A stretch of 64,000 bases of DNA, from contig NZ_BAABAU010000003.1 of assembly GCF_039537585.1 (NCBI RefSeq), positions 347,939 to 411,938 on the forward strand. Reading direction: 5' to 3'. Below, one piece after another: positions 7,788 to 16,686 of this stretch. Every line of letters begins with the position of its first letter. Position 1 is the first letter of the stretch. Both the position numbers and the translations under genes were made by a program. Under the pieces are notes generated by a model. That model saw only the letters and a list, made by a program, of their open reading frames with translations. It made no database searches and was not told the DNA's origin. The stretch is from Frondihabitans peucedani. Its GTDB lineage: Bacteria; Actinomycetota; Actinomycetes; Actinomycetales; Microbacteriaceae.

Positions 7788-9086
7788 TCACGCCCCCTCG
7801 CGGAGGAACAGCTCGACCACCGGGATGGCGACGTCCGGTCGGACCACCGGCAGCTGCAGCGTGAGCGTCCCCGCCGGCTGCCCGCCCATGCCCGTCGTGA
7901 GCGCGGCCGTCTCGGGCGGGATCTCGCGGAAGGCGATCTCGGACGCGTCGTTCAGGAGCTGCGCGTAGGCGACCCTCCCGGCGAGCCCGGGCAGGTGGAT
8001 GTGCTCGAACGGCCACGAGAACAGGTGGAGGTAGAGCCGGTCGCCGCGCTGCGTGTAGCGGGCGTCGACCGGGGTCTCGTAGGCGGAGGCCGAGGCGCCG
8101 TGGATCGAGCGCGCGTGCAGGTGCATCCAGCGGGCGAACTCCGCGAGGGCCCTGGTCGCCACGGCGTCGAGCTCGCCCCGCGCCGTCGGTCCGACGTTCA
8201 GCAGCATGTTGCCGTTCTTCGATACGCCGTCGATGAGCATCCGGATCATGAGCTCGGGCGCCTTGTGGTCGTGGTTGTCGCGGAAGTAGCCCCAGCTGCC
8301 GTTGATCGTCTGGCACGCCTCCCAGGGCACCTCGACCCCGTCGACGGTCATCGGCTCGGACGGCTGGTACTGCTCCGGCGTCACGATGTCGCCCGGGATC
8401 TCGAGGCGGTCGTTGACGACGATGCCCGGCTGCAGCTCGCGGGTCAGGGCCATCAGCTCGTCCGAGCCCCAGTCGTCCCGGCCCTTGCCGCCCCAGACGG
8501 GGTGGTGGTGGTCGTTCGCGTACGAGAAGTCGTAGAAGAGGTAGTCGATCCGGCCGTAGTCGGTGAGGAGCTCCCGGATCTGACCGTGCAGGTAGGCACG
8601 GTACCTCGCCATGTCGCGGCCGGCGTTCAGCCGCTCGATCTCCTCCGGCGGGTCGTCGCGGCGCGGGTGCCGGCCGTCGATGGTGAAGTCGGGGTGGTGC
8701 CAGTCGAGGAGCGAGTGGTAGAAGCCGACCTTCAGCCCCTCGCCGCGGACGGCGTCGACGAACTCGCGCACCAGGTCGCGGCCGGCGGGCGTGTTGGTCG
8801 CCTTGTAGTCGGTGAGGGCGGTGTCCCAGAGGCAGAAGCCCTCGTGGTGCTTCGTCGTCAGCACGACGTACTTCATGCCCGCGGCCTTCGCGGCCCGAGC
8901 CCACGACACGGGGTCGTAGAGGTCGGGGTCGAAGTACTCGGCGTAGCGCTCGTACTCCTCGGTCGGGGTCTTCTCGAAGTTCATCACCCACTCGTGCCGG
9001 GCGGCGAGGGCGTAGAGCCCCCAGTGGACGAACATGCCGAACCGGTCGTGGGTGAACCACGGGGCGATCGGTGAATCGGGTGCCAT
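7788..9086 (-). CDS. GH29 alpha-L-fucosidase, cytoplasmic
   Basis: 432 residues. The N-terminal (beta/alpha)8 barrel shows the GH29 pattern: WFTHDRFGMFVHWGLYAL, KYVVLTTKHHEGFCLWDT, then the likely nucleophile aspartate in YLFYDFSY, and the VSKNGNMLLNVGP block before a small C-terminal beta domain. There is no signal peptide, so it acts on imported fucosides. It is the last gene of the operon lipoprotein, permease, permease, fucosidase, and its start overlaps the second permease stop (TGATG). The ATG at 9086 was chosen for that coupling and because the fold starts directly after it. It releases L-fucose for the oxidative pathway. Confidence 0.9.
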   Translation of the reverse strand: MAPDSPIAPWFTHDRFGMFVHWGLYALAARHEWVMNFEKTPTEEYERYAEYFDPDLYDPVSWARAAKAAGMKYVVLTTKHHEGFCLWDTALTDYKATNTPAGRDLVREFVDAVRGEGLKVGFYHSLLDWHHPDFTIDGRHPRRDDPPEEIERLNAGRDMARYRAYLHGQIRELLTDYGRIDYLFYDFSYANDHHHPVWGGKGRDDWGSDELMALTRELQPGIVVNDRLEIPGDIVTPEQYQPSEPMTVDGVEVPWEACQTINGSWGYFRDNHDHKAPELMIRMLIDGVSKNGNMLLNVGPTARGELDAVATRALAEFARWMHLHARSIHGASASAYETPVDARYTQRGDRLYLHLFSWPFEHIHLPGLAGRVAYAQLLNDASEIAFREIPPETAALTTGMGGQPAGTLTLQLPVVRPDVAIPVVELFLREGA

Positions 9087-10006
9087 CACTTGCCTCCCAG
9101 GCCGCTGGAGAGCGCGATGCCGCGCACGAGGTACTTCTGGAGCAGGATCGCGAGACCCGCGGTCGGGACCATCGAGATGGTCGACGCGGCCATGATCAGC
9201 TGCCACTGCTTGCCGCCCTGACCGAGGAACGCGTTCAGCCCGAGCGGCACCGTCGTGTGCGCCGGGTCGTTCACGATGATGAGCGGCCAGAGGAAGCTGT
9301 TCCAGTAGTTGATGAAGGTGAACACGACGAGCACGGCGATCGTCGGGCGCACCACCGGCATGATGATGCCGAGCAGGATCCGCAGGTGCGAGGCGCCGTC
9401 GATCTTCCCGGCCTCCTCCAGCTCCATCGGCACGGTCAGCATCGCCTGCCGGAGGAGGAAGGTGCCGAACGCGGTGAATGCCCACGGCACGATGAGCGCC
9501 TGGTAGGAGTTGACCCAGCCGAGCTGCGTCATGAACAGGAACATCGGGATCACGACGACCTCCTGCGGCACCATCAGCGTGCCGAGGAAGACGAAGAAGA
9601 TGCCCTCGCGGCCCCGGAACCTCAGGCGCGAGAACGCATACGCCGAGAGCACCGAGACCACGACGACGAGCGCCGTGCCCAGGATCGAGACGATGGCGCC
9701 GTTCACCATGTACTGCGCGAACGGGACGTAGCTCCAGACGTCGGCGTAGTTCTGCCAGCGCACCTCGCTGCCGATGAGGCGCGGCGGCGACGAGAAGACC
9801 TCGGCGCCCGGCTTGAGCGAGGTGGCGATCATCCAGATCAGCGGGATCAGGAACGCGATGACGAAGAGGGTGAGCAGGACCTGCGAGATCCAGCCGTTGC
9901 GCCGCTGCTTCCGCGCGATCGTGCTGAGGGAGACGGCGCCGCGCCGCACGGTCCTGTTGTCGGCGGCCAGCCCGCCGAGCCTCCGGGTGGCTGTCGGACT
10001 AGTCAT
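9086..10006 (-). CDS. ABC sugar importer permease, MalG-type
   Basis: 306 residues, six predicted membrane helices, and the MalG-type EAA-like loop (ELEEAGKIDGASHLRILLGI) that contacts the ATPase, around residue 195. It is a carbohydrate uptake transporter-1 family inner permease. It overlaps the upstream permease by eight bases and the downstream fucosidase by one. No ATPase gene is in the locus, so a shared MsiK-like ATPase elsewhere in the genome is expected, as is common in actinobacteria. The substrate is presumably a fucosylated glycan fragment, inferred from the linked fucosidases. Confidence 0.9.
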   Translation of the reverse strand: MTSPTATRRLGGLAADNRTVRRGAVSLSTIARKQRRNGWISQVLLTLFVIAFLIPLIWMIATSLKPGAEVFSSPPRLIGSEVRWQNYADVWSYVPFAQYMVNGAIVSILGTALVVVVSVLSAYAFSRLRFRGREGIFFVFLGTLMVPQEVVVIPMFLFMTQLGWVNSYQALIVPWAFTAFGTFLLRQAMLTVPMELEEAGKIDGASHLRILLGIIMPVVRPTIAVLVVFTFINYWNSFLWPLIIVNDPAHTTVPLGLNAFLGQGGKQWQLIMAASTISMVPTAGLAILLQKYLVRGIALSSGLGGK

Positions 10007-10952
10007 AGTGCACCCACCGCTTCTGAGCCAGGAACACCAGGCCCGTGATGATCAGGATCATGATGAACAGCAGCACCCCGACGGCCGACGCGTAGCCGAG
10101 GTTGAAGTACTGGAAGCCCTGCCGGTAGAGGTACATCACCATCGTGGTCGTCGACGACGACGGCCCGCCGTTGGTCAGGATGAAGGGCTGGGCGAACACC
10201 TGGAACGACGTGATGAGGGTCATCGTCGCCCCGAAGAAGATCGACGGCGACATCAGCGGGAGCTTGATCGAGAAGTACCGCCGGATCGGCCCGGCGCCGT
10301 CGATCGCGGCGGAGTCGAGCAGGCTCTCCGGCACCGCCTGCAGAGCGGACGAGAAGATGAGCAGGTTGTAGCCGAACCCCTGCCAGAGCGACATGATGAC
10401 GACGCTCAGCATCGCGGTCTGTGTGGAGCCGAGGAAGTTCGGGGCGCTGACCCCGAACAGCGACTGCCAGACGTTGTCGATCAGGCCGTTCGGGATCAGC
10501 ATGATCTGCCACACCGCGGCGTTCGCGACCATCGGCGTCACCACGGGGATGAACAGGAGCACCCGGTAGACGTTCGCGCCCTTGACCCTCGGCGTGATCC
10601 ACGCGGCGATCGCCAGCGACAGGGCCAGGTTCAGCGGCACGTAGGCGACCACGAAGATCAGCGTGTTCAGGACCGTCTTGAGGAACGCGGGATCCTGCGT
10701 CAACAGCCTCCGGAAGTTGTCGAGCCCCGTGAACGTCGGCGTGCCCGCGAGGGGCCAGACCGTGAACGCCACCAGGATCGACGCGACGATCGGGAACGCG
10801 GTGAAGACGGCGAACCCGCCGAGCGACGGCGCCAGGAAGGCCGCGGCCGCCGGGCCGTCGCCTCGTCTGCGTCGACGGCGCCTCGCCGGCCCGGGCGGGG
10901 CCGGGTCGAGGGCCGACGCCTCGCTCGTCCCTGGTCTGATCGCAACTGACAT
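9999..10952 (-). CDS. ABC sugar importer permease, MalF-type
   Basis: 317 residues. An Arg-rich cytoplasmic N-terminus (a run of seven Arg around residue 30) precedes six predicted membrane helices. The EAA-like loop reads LLDSAAIDGAGPIRRYFSI. I chose the ATG at 10952 because GGAGGAGC precedes it at proper spacing; another in-frame ATG five codons upstream has no such site. It pairs with the MalG-type permease downstream and follows the lipoprotein gene by 56 bases. Confidence 0.9.
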   Translation of the reverse strand: MSVAIRPGTSEASALDPAPPGPARRRRRRRGDGPAAAAFLAPSLGGFAVFTAFPIVASILVAFTVWPLAGTPTFTGLDNFRRLLTQDPAFLKTVLNTLIFVVAYVPLNLALSLAIAAWITPRVKGANVYRVLLFIPVVTPMVANAAVWQIMLIPNGLIDNVWQSLFGVSAPNFLGSTQTAMLSVVIMSLWQGFGYNLLIFSSALQAVPESLLDSAAIDGAGPIRRYFSIKLPLMSPSIFFGATMTLITSFQVFAQPFILTNGGPSSSTTTMVMYLYRQGFQYFNLGYASAVGVLLFIMILIITGLVFLAQKRWVHYD

Positions 10953-11008
10953 GACGCTCCTCCGCATCGCTCCCGGGCCGCCCGGGGATCCGAGCGGCCC
11001 GTCGTGCC

Positions 11009-12247
11009 CTACTGCCCGCTCGAGCTCTCGACGCCGTCGAGGAACGACTTCGCGCTCCCGTCGCCGTTGATCACCGAGATGGCGCCCTGCGAGTAGCTCA
11101 GGCCGACCTGGGTCCAGGTGGGAGTCGACCGGTACGGGACGCCGTTCTTGAGCGCCGCCTCGAGCGTCGACTGAGCGCCGTCGACGGCCGACTTGTACCA
11201 GGTCGACTGCTCGGCGGTGCGAGCCGGGAACGCGCGCCCCTGCTCACCGAGGTAGCCGAGGGCCTCCGGGCCGGTGATCACCGACAGCGCCTTCTCGGCC
11301 GCAGGGATGTTGCTGCACTTGTTGGTGATGCCGAAGCCCGAGCCGCCGACGGCGGTCGTGACGCCGTTGTCGCCGGCGGGGAGCGTGACGACGCCCACGT
11401 CGAACTTGGCCTGGGTCTTGGCGTTGATCATGTCCCAGGGGCCCGTGACGTACATCGCCGCGTTGCCGCCGAGGAACTGCGTCCCGTCGCTCGAGTCGGT
11501 GGCGAGAGGCGCTGCCACCTTCTCGGTGCTGACGAGGCCCGCGTACCACTTCATGGTCTTGACCTGCCCTGCAGAGGTGAGGTTGAGCTTGCCGCCGGCG
11601 GTCGCCGCCTGGTCGCCGCCGATCGTCGGACCCCACTGGTTCAGGGCGTCGATCTGGTTGCTGGCCGCGAAGCCGTACTTGCCGCCCGTCGTCAGCTTCT
11701 TGGCGTCCGTCAGGAACTCGTCGACCGTCCACCCGTTCTGCGGGGCGGCGAGACCGGCCGCCTTGAAGGCGTCCTTGTTGTAGAAGACCATGTACGGGCC
11801 GAGGTCGTAGGGGATGGCCTTCTGCTCCCCCTTCGACTGGAGCGCCTTGATGATCGACGGGTCGAAGTCGGACGTCGCGATCTTCGCCGTGCCGAGCGTC
11901 GAGGAGTCGAGGGTCTTGAAGTAGTTGGCGAACTGCTGCACGCGCGCCATCTGGAGGCCGGCGATGCAGGGGGCCCCGCTTCCGGCCAGCTGGGTCGGCA
12001 GCTTGGTCCAGTAGTCGGGCCAGGCCGCCGTCTGGAGCTTGACGGTGATCTTCGGGTCCTTCTCGTGGACGAGGTCGGCGACGTGCTTCCACGCCGCGGT
12101 CTCCGCCTCCGAGCCGGCCCAGACCGACCAGTTGACGACGGTGTTGCCGGACGAGTCCGTCCCGCCGGCATTCGACGACGAGCTGCAGGCGGCGAGCGGC
12201 AGGGCGAGAGCCGCCACTGCCACCAGACCGACGTATTTGCGTTTCAC
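11009..12247 (-). CDS. ABC importer sugar-binding lipoprotein
   Basis: 412 residues of the family 1 extracellular solute-binding fold. A lipoprotein signal peptide ends at the lipobox LAAC (Cys21), followed by a Ser/Gly linker. Later landmarks are IPYDLGPYMVFYNKDAF and the FLGGNAAMYVTGPWDM block typical of oligosaccharide binders. First gene of the importer/fucosidase operon. Its promoter is unusually clear: TTGACA, 16 bases, TATGAT, with the candidate fucose operator immediately downstream of the -10. The ligand is likely a fucosyl oligosaccharide because both GH29 enzymes flank the transporter and lack signal peptides. Confidence 0.92.
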   Translation of the reverse strand: MKRKYVGLVAVAALALPLAACSSSSNAGGTDSSGNTVVNWSVWAGSEAETAAWKHVADLVHEKDPKITVKLQTAAWPDYWTKLPTQLAGSGAPCIAGLQMARVQQFANYFKTLDSSTLGTAKIATSDFDPSIIKALQSKGEQKAIPYDLGPYMVFYNKDAFKAAGLAAPQNGWTVDEFLTDAKKLTTGGKYGFAASNQIDALNQWGPTIGGDQAATAGGKLNLTSAGQVKTMKWYAGLVSTEKVAAPLATDSSDGTQFLGGNAAMYVTGPWDMINAKTQAKFDVGVVTLPAGDNGVTTAVGGSGFGITNKCSNIPAAEKALSVITGPEALGYLGEQGRAFPARTAEQSTWYKSAVDGAQSTLEAALKNGVPYRSTPTWTQVGLSYSQGAISVINGDGSAKSFLDGVESSSGQ

Positions 12248-12315
12248 TGTTCCTCCTCATTGAGGTCGCCGGGGCCTGACCGCTGAAGCGCGGCTGGTTC
12301 CCGTGACGGTGAATC

Positions 12316-12337
12316 TGAAATCGATCAGATGATTTCA
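12316..12337 (-). promoter_or_regulatory. candidate fucose-regulon operator
   Basis: The plus strand holds TGAAATC and GATTTCA as inverted arms at 12316-12322 and 12331-12337, with ATCAGATGAT at 12324-12333 inside. It lies directly after the -10 box of the lipoprotein promoter, the classical repressor position. The core is shared with copies at 20499 and 19082. Confidence 0.65.
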
Positions 12338-12339
12338 CC

Positions 12340-12367
12340 ATCATAGGAGTGGTATTGGCTCTGTCAA
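12340..12367 (-). promoter_or_regulatory. sigma-70-type promoter of the importer operon
   Basis: On the minus strand the -35 is TTGACA (12362-12367) and the -10 is TATGAT (12340-12345), with a 16-base spacer. It is the best promoter match I found in the window and drives the sugar-binding lipoprotein gene, leaving a leader of about 85 bases. Confidence 0.75.
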
Positions 12368-12467
12368 TGGCTTCTGTCGCTTAATTCCTCGAAGACATCC
12401 GACGAATACCGGTCCGACTGGCTAGGATCGTCTCGACCACCCTCTCTAGTTGCGACAAGGATCGACG

Positions 12468-13973
12468 ATGACCCGTTTCGACACCCCTCACCACCGCGAG
12501 CGCCTCGCCGAGATCGACGAGGTGATCGCCCGCGGCCCGCACAGCGCCGACTGGGCGTCCCTGCAGACCACCCCGCCGAGGTGGTACGTCGACGGCAAGT
12601 TCGGCATCTTCATCCACTGGGGCCCCTACGCGGTCCCCGCCTTCGGCAGCGAGTGGTACCCGCGGAACATGTACCGCCCCGGCATGCCGGAGTACGAGCA
12701 CCACCGCGCCACCTACGGCGACCAGAAGGACTTCGGCTACAAGGACTTCATCCCCCAGTTCACCGCGCCGAGGTTCGATCCCGACGAGTGGGCGAGGCTG
12801 TTCCGGAAGGCCGGCGCCCAGTTCGTCGTCCCCGTCGCCGAGCACCACGACGGCTTCCCGATGTACGACTGCTCCTTCACGCGCTGGAACGCCGCCGCGA
12901 TGGGGCCGCAGCGCGACGTCGTGGGCGAGCTCGCCCAGGCGGTCCGCGCCCAGTCGATGGTCTTCGGGGCGTCGTCCCACCGGGCGGAGCACTGGTTCTT
13001 CTTCAACGGCGGCGCGACGTTCGACTCGGACGTCACCGATCCCGAGTCGCTCGACCTCTACGGCCCCGCCATGCGCGAGGAGTCGCAGCCCTCCAACGAG
13101 TACCTCGAGGACTGGCTGGTGCGGACCGCCGAGCTCGTCGACCTCTACCGGCCGCAGCTGGTCTGGTTCGACTGGTGGATCGAGCAGCCTGCCTTCGCGC
13201 CCTACCTGCAGAGGTTCCTCGCGTACTACTACAACCGCGGTGTCGAGTGGGACCGCCCCGTCGCCGTCAACTACAAGTACGACGCCGTGCCTCCCGGGAC
13301 GGCCGTGTTCGACGTCGAGCGCGGGCAGCTCGCCGAGACGCGCGCCGACTTCTGGCAGACCGACACCTCGGTGGCGAAGACGTCGTGGAGTCACATCGAG
13401 GGCCAGCAGTACAAGCGCGCGGACGACCTCATCGGCGACCTCGTCGACATCGTGAGCAAGAACGGCGCCCTGCTGCTCAACATCGGCCCGAAGGCGGACG
13501 GCTCCATCGCCGACGAGGAGGTCGAGCTCCTCGAGACCATCGGCGCCTGGCTGTCGCGGAACGGTGAGGCGATCTACGGCTCGCACCCCTGGCTCATCGC
13601 CGGCGAGGGGCCGACCCGCGTGGTCGAGGGCGAGTTCGCCGACACCGCCCGCGACCCGTTCACGCCGGACGACATCCGGTTCACGGCGGCGCGAGGCGAC
13701 GTGTACGCGACCGTGCTGGCGCCGGTCGGCGAGACGGTGACCATCCGGTCGCTCGGGTCCGACTCCGGCCTGTTCCCCCGCGACATCCAGCGCATCGACC
13801 TGCTCGGCGTCGACGGGGAGGCCTCCTGGTCGCGGGCCGGCGACGCCGTGACGATCCAGGTGCCCGAGGAGGCGCGCGGCACGCTGGCGTCGTTCCGGGT
13901 GCGGCCCGTCCCGGTCGTCGAGAAGGCGCACCGCATCGGGCTGACGTCGGACCACGCGCTCGACTACGCCTGA
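12468..13973 (+). CDS. GH29 alpha-L-fucosidase, second copy
   Basis: 501 residues and clearly distinct from the other fucosidase. GH29 landmarks are YVDGKFGIFIHWGPYAVPAF, FVVPVAEHHDGFPMYD, the likely nucleophile aspartate in LVWFDWW, and VSKNGALLLNIGP; a C-terminal beta-sandwich follows residue ~390. No signal peptide is present. The ATG at 12468 is preceded by AAGG at good spacing; a TTG 18 bases upstream is a weaker option. Divergent from the importer operon and followed by a clear terminator. Two intracellular fucosidases suggest two linkage types or acceptor sizes, an inference. Confidence 0.9.
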   Translation: MTRFDTPHHRERLAEIDEVIARGPHSADWASLQTTPPRWYVDGKFGIFIHWGPYAVPAFGSEWYPRNMYRPGMPEYEHHRATYGDQKDFGYKDFIPQFTAPRFDPDEWARLFRKAGAQFVVPVAEHHDGFPMYDCSFTRWNAAAMGPQRDVVGELAQAVRAQSMVFGASSHRAEHWFFFNGGATFDSDVTDPESLDLYGPAMREESQPSNEYLEDWLVRTAELVDLYRPQLVWFDWWIEQPAFAPYLQRFLAYYYNRGVEWDRPVAVNYKYDAVPPGTAVFDVERGQLAETRADFWQTDTSVAKTSWSHIEGQQYKRADDLIGDLVDIVSKNGALLLNIGPKADGSIADEEVELLETIGAWLSRNGEAIYGSHPWLIAGEGPTRVVEGEFADTARDPFTPDDIRFTAARGDVYATVLAPVGETVTIRSLGSDSGLFPRDIQRIDLLGVDGEASWSRAGDAVTIQVPEEARGTLASFRVRPVPVVEKAHRIGLTSDHALDYA

Positions 13974-13984
13974 TCGTCGATGTG

Positions 13985-14022
13985 ACGCATCCGTCCCTCT
14001 CCTCGGGAGGGGCGGATGCGTT
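13985..14022 (+). terminator. hairpin terminator after second fucosidase
   Basis: ACGCATCCG (13985-13993) pairs with CGGATGCGT (14013-14021), with an inner CCCTC/GAGGG extension. It starts 12 bases after the fucosidase stop and precedes the hipBA promoter region. Confidence 0.75.
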
Positions 14023-14072
14023 GCTCTGGACTCTCAGCCTTCCCTTCCCCCCTCCGGCGTGTAACACTGGGC

Positions 14073-14105
14073 TTCCATCCCGCGGATGGAACACATGCGT
14101 TCCAT
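14073..14105 (+). promoter_or_regulatory. HipB-type operator pair
   Basis: Two overlapping dyads share a half-site. TTCCATCC-CGC-GGATGGAA spans 14073-14091, and ATGGAACACATGCGTTCCAT spans 14086-14105. They end 11 bases before the hipB-like start and cover its Shine-Dalgarno approach, the expected place for autorepression. Three TTCCAT/ATGGAA half-sites in a row would allow cooperative binding. Confidence 0.7.
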
Positions 14106-14116
14106 GAAGGAGGATC

Positions 14117-14494
14117 ATGCGCGCGTCCTGGCCTGACGAACTGGGCGACCTGGCCCGGCAGAGGCGGCTCGACCTCGGGTTGTCCCAAGGCGCTCTCGCC
14201 GACAGAGCAGGCACGACGAGGCAGTGGCTGTCGCGCTTCGAGGCCGGCAAGGGCGACGTCTCGCTCGCGAAAGCCCTCGAGGTCGTGCGCGAGCTCGACC
14301 TCGCGCTCGACGTCGTGACCGCAGCGCAGTCGCGCGACGCTGTCTCACCCCGCGAGGGCTTCCACCTGCCGCTCGAAGCGATCGACGCGGTGATCTCGAG
14401 GATGGCCGACCCGTCGGGGTCCCGCACTCCGCGCGAACGCAGCGAACGCCTGCAGAGGACCCTGCATCGACTGACGTCGCCTCCGCCGCGATGA
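14117..14494 (+). CDS. hipB: HipB-like antitoxin, XRE-type repressor
   Basis: 125 residues. Residues ~8-65 form an XRE helix-turn-helix (LARQRRLDLGLSQGALADRAGTTRQWLSRFE, cut here for length). The C-terminal 55 residues are Arg- and Ser-rich and probably bind the kinase partner. The ATG at 14117 follows AAGGAGG at ideal spacing. The stop overlaps the HipA start by ATGA. As antitoxin it would repress its own promoter at the dyads just upstream and neutralise HipA. It is inserted between the second fucosidase and the convergent lactonase, so it splits the fucose locus. Confidence 0.85.
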   Translation: MRASWPDELGDLARQRRLDLGLSQGALADRAGTTRQWLSRFEAGKGDVSLAKALEVVRELDLALDVVTAAQSRDAVSPREGFHLPLEAIDAVISRMADPSGSRTPRERSERLQRTLHRLTSPPPR

Positions 14495-15810
14495 CAGGCC
14501 GACGACTGGACGTCCATCTCCACGGTTCTCGCGTGGCCACTCTCGAGGCCGGCGACAGTCGGTCCGGTTATCGACTGGTGTACGACGACGAATGGCGATC
14601 CTACGAAGCGGCTGCTCCTGTGTCTCTGTCCCTTCCTCTGACCACGGCGACCCACACGGGCGCCCACGTGTTCGACTTCGTCGACAACCTCCTCCCTGAC
14701 AATCCCGTCGTCCGCGAGGAGTGGGCCCGCGCCTCCTCACTGCCGGACGCGGATCCTGCGACATTGCTGTCGGTCCACGGCGCCGACGTGGCCGGAGCAC
14801 TGCAATTCACCCGTGCAGGAGAATCGCCCCGCACCCACGGCTCGCTCGCGCCCGAGACCGACGAGTCGATCGCCCGGCGGATCCGCTCGATTCGGGACGG
14901 GTCGCCCGATCCCCTCGCGAACGACTCCGGACCAGGGCGATTCTCCCTCGGCGGTGCCCAGGCGAAGTTCGCACTCGCTCGCGCGCACGACGAGTGGTGG
15001 GATCCCTCGGGAGCGACCCCGTCGACCCACATCTTCAAACCCCAAGTGACGCGGCTGGAAGACGGTGAGATCGTCGAGCACCTCACGATGGCCGCGGCGC
15101 AGGCTGCGGGCATCCCGAGCGCGACGACCGAGATCGCGAAGTTCGGCGAGGAAGTCGCTCTTCAGGTGGAGCGGTTCGATCGGGCCGACACCCCCGACGG
15201 GGTCGTTCGCCTGCACCAGGAGGATCTTCTTCAAGCTCTCGGCCGCCCGCGACTTCGGAAGTACGAGTCGCAGGGCGGACCGTCGGCCGAGCAGATCATC
15301 CGAGTGCTGGATCGCAATCGGGTCGACGGCGACAGAGTCGGATCGAAGACGCGGTTCATCCAGGCTCTGCTGTTCTCGTGGATCGTGCTCAATACCGACG
15401 GCCACGCGAAGAACTTCTCGCTGTATCTCTTCCCTGGGCGGAGTCCCCTCACTCCCGCCTACGACGTCTCCTCGTTCCTCCCCTACGTCGGGCCGTCCGT
15501 CGCATCTCGCGACGACCTGCTCCGCGCCATGCAGGACGCACGCCTCTCCATGCGCATCTCGGCCTCGTACCGAGTCGGAGACATGGGAGCCTTCGAATGG
15601 GGCGCCATCGCCCGAACCGCCGCGGTCTCGCCAGCCGATCTGCTCGAATGGGGCATCGTCGTCTGCGAGGAGTTGCCCGGCGTCTTCGCCGACCTGGCAG
15701 CCGACCTCGACGAGCGGTTCCGCACGCCGGTCGTCGAGCTCCTCCTCGACCGCATCGAGCTGAGAGCGCGACAGGCGAAGAAGGCGCTCGCGCGGCGAGT
15801 CGAGATCTGA
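14491..15810 (+). CDS. hipA: HipA-family serine/threonine kinase toxin
   Basis: 439 residues, about the length of E. coli HipA (440). The N-terminal subdomain ends near residue 95. The ATP-binding region contains FSLGGAQAKFAL, where the serine two residues before GGAQ is in the region of regulatory autophosphorylation. The kinase catalytic block is NTDGHAKNFSL and the metal-binding block PAYDVSSFLP. HipA toxins phosphorylate glutamyl-tRNA synthetase or other translation targets and cause growth arrest; the target here is not knowable. ATGA-coupled to hipB. It carries a GAT-CCT-GCG (Asp-Pro-Ala) copy of the dispersed 9-mer at 14752. Only six bases separate its stop from the convergent lactonase stop. 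Confidence 0.88.
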   Translation: MTGRRLDVHLHGSRVATLEAGDSRSGYRLVYDDEWRSYEAAAPVSLSLPLTTATHTGAHVFDFVDNLLPDNPVVREEWARASSLPDADPATLLSVHGADVAGALQFTRAGESPRTHGSLAPETDESIARRIRSIRDGSPDPLANDSGPGRFSLGGAQAKFALARAHDEWWDPSGATPSTHIFKPQVTRLEDGEIVEHLTMAAAQAAGIPSATTEIAKFGEEVALQVERFDRADTPDGVVRLHQEDLLQALGRPRLRKYESQGGPSAEQIIRVLDRNRVDGDRVGSKTRFIQALLFSWIVLNTDGHAKNFSLYLFPGRSPLTPAYDVSSFLPYVGPSVASRDDLLRAMQDARLSMRISASYRVGDMGAFEWGAIARTAAVSPADLLEWGIVVCEELPGVFADLAADLDERFRTPVVELLLDRIELRARQAKKALARRVEI

Positions 15811-15816
15811 TCCGCT

Positions 15817-16683
15817 TCAGTCCTCGGCGGGCAGGCCGTAGAAGCGACGCGCGTTGTCGCCGAGCACGGCCGCCCGGTCGGCCGCCGGCCAGTCTGCGAA
15901 GATTCCCGACAGCGCGTCGAAGCAGCGGGCGTAGCCGCCGGCGGTGAGCGAGACGGGCCAGTCGCCGCCGTAGAGCAGGCGGTCGGGGCCGAAGAGCCGG
16001 TGCGCCTCCTCGACGAAGGGGCGCACCTGATCCTGCGTCCACGACGCGGCATCGGCCGTCGCCGAATAGAGCCCGGAGACCTTCGCCGACAGCAGGGGGT
16101 TCTCGGCTGCGCGCGCCATCAGGACCGACCAGGTGTCGCCCGGCCAGCGGGCCGAGCCGGGATCGCCGATGGGCGGTTTTGCGAGGTGGTCGATCACGAT
16201 CCTGAGCGAGGGGTGCCGCTCGGCGAGGGCCGGCAGGTGCTCCAGGTGCCGCGGCAGGACGGCGACGTAGTCGAACGGGACGCCCAGGGCCTCGAGCACG
16301 CCGAGGCCCTCGTCGACGTCGGGGCGCAGGATCCAGTCGGGGTCGGGCTGGTCGTGGATGAGGGTGCGGACCCCCACCACGCGCGGATCCCGGCGCAGCT
16401 CCACCAGCCGGTCGTGCGCCTCCTGCGGCCTCTCGAGGGGCGCGTACGCGACGATGCCCGCGACCTCGTCATGGCGGTCGGCGGTCCGGAGCATGGTAGC
16501 CGTGTCGTCGGGGTCGTCGGCGGCCTGGACGAGGACCACCCGGTCGACGCCTGCGGCGGCGAGCGACGGGCGGACCTCGTCGAGGCCGATGGAGCGGAAG
16601 ATCTCGGGGACCGATCCGTCGGGCCAGTCGTAGTGGGCGCGCTCGAGGTCCCACACGTGGACGTGCGAGTCGATGACGGCCAC
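15817..16683 (-). CDS. amidohydrolase, probable L-fuconolactonase
   Basis: 288 residues of the amidohydrolase-2 (TIM-barrel) family: metal motif DSHVHVWD at residues 5-12, IVIDHLAKPP near 160, and YGGDWPVS near 245 with the catalytic aspartate. This COG3618-type group includes L-fucono-1,5-lactonase and L-rhamnono-lactonase. It sits three bases after fuconate dehydratase in the operon aldo/keto reductase, dehydratase, lactonase, and that gene order defines the call. It would hydrolyse L-fuconolactone to L-fuconate in the cytoplasm. The only real alternative is a related 6-deoxy-sugar lactone. Confidence 0.87.
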   Translation of the reverse strand: MAVIDSHVHVWDLERAHYDWPDGSVPEIFRSIGLDEVRPSLAAAGVDRVVLVQAADDPDDTATMLRTADRHDEVAGIVAYAPLERPQEAHDRLVELRRDPRVVGVRTLIHDQPDPDWILRPDVDEGLGVLEALGVPFDYVAVLPRHLEHLPALAERHPSLRIVIDHLAKPPIGDPGSARWPGDTWSVLMARAAENPLLSAKVSGLYSATADAASWTQDQVRPFVEEAHRLFGPDRLLYGGDWPVSLTAGGYARCFDALSGIFADWPAADRAAVLGDNARRFYGLPAED

Positions 16684-16686
16684 GGG

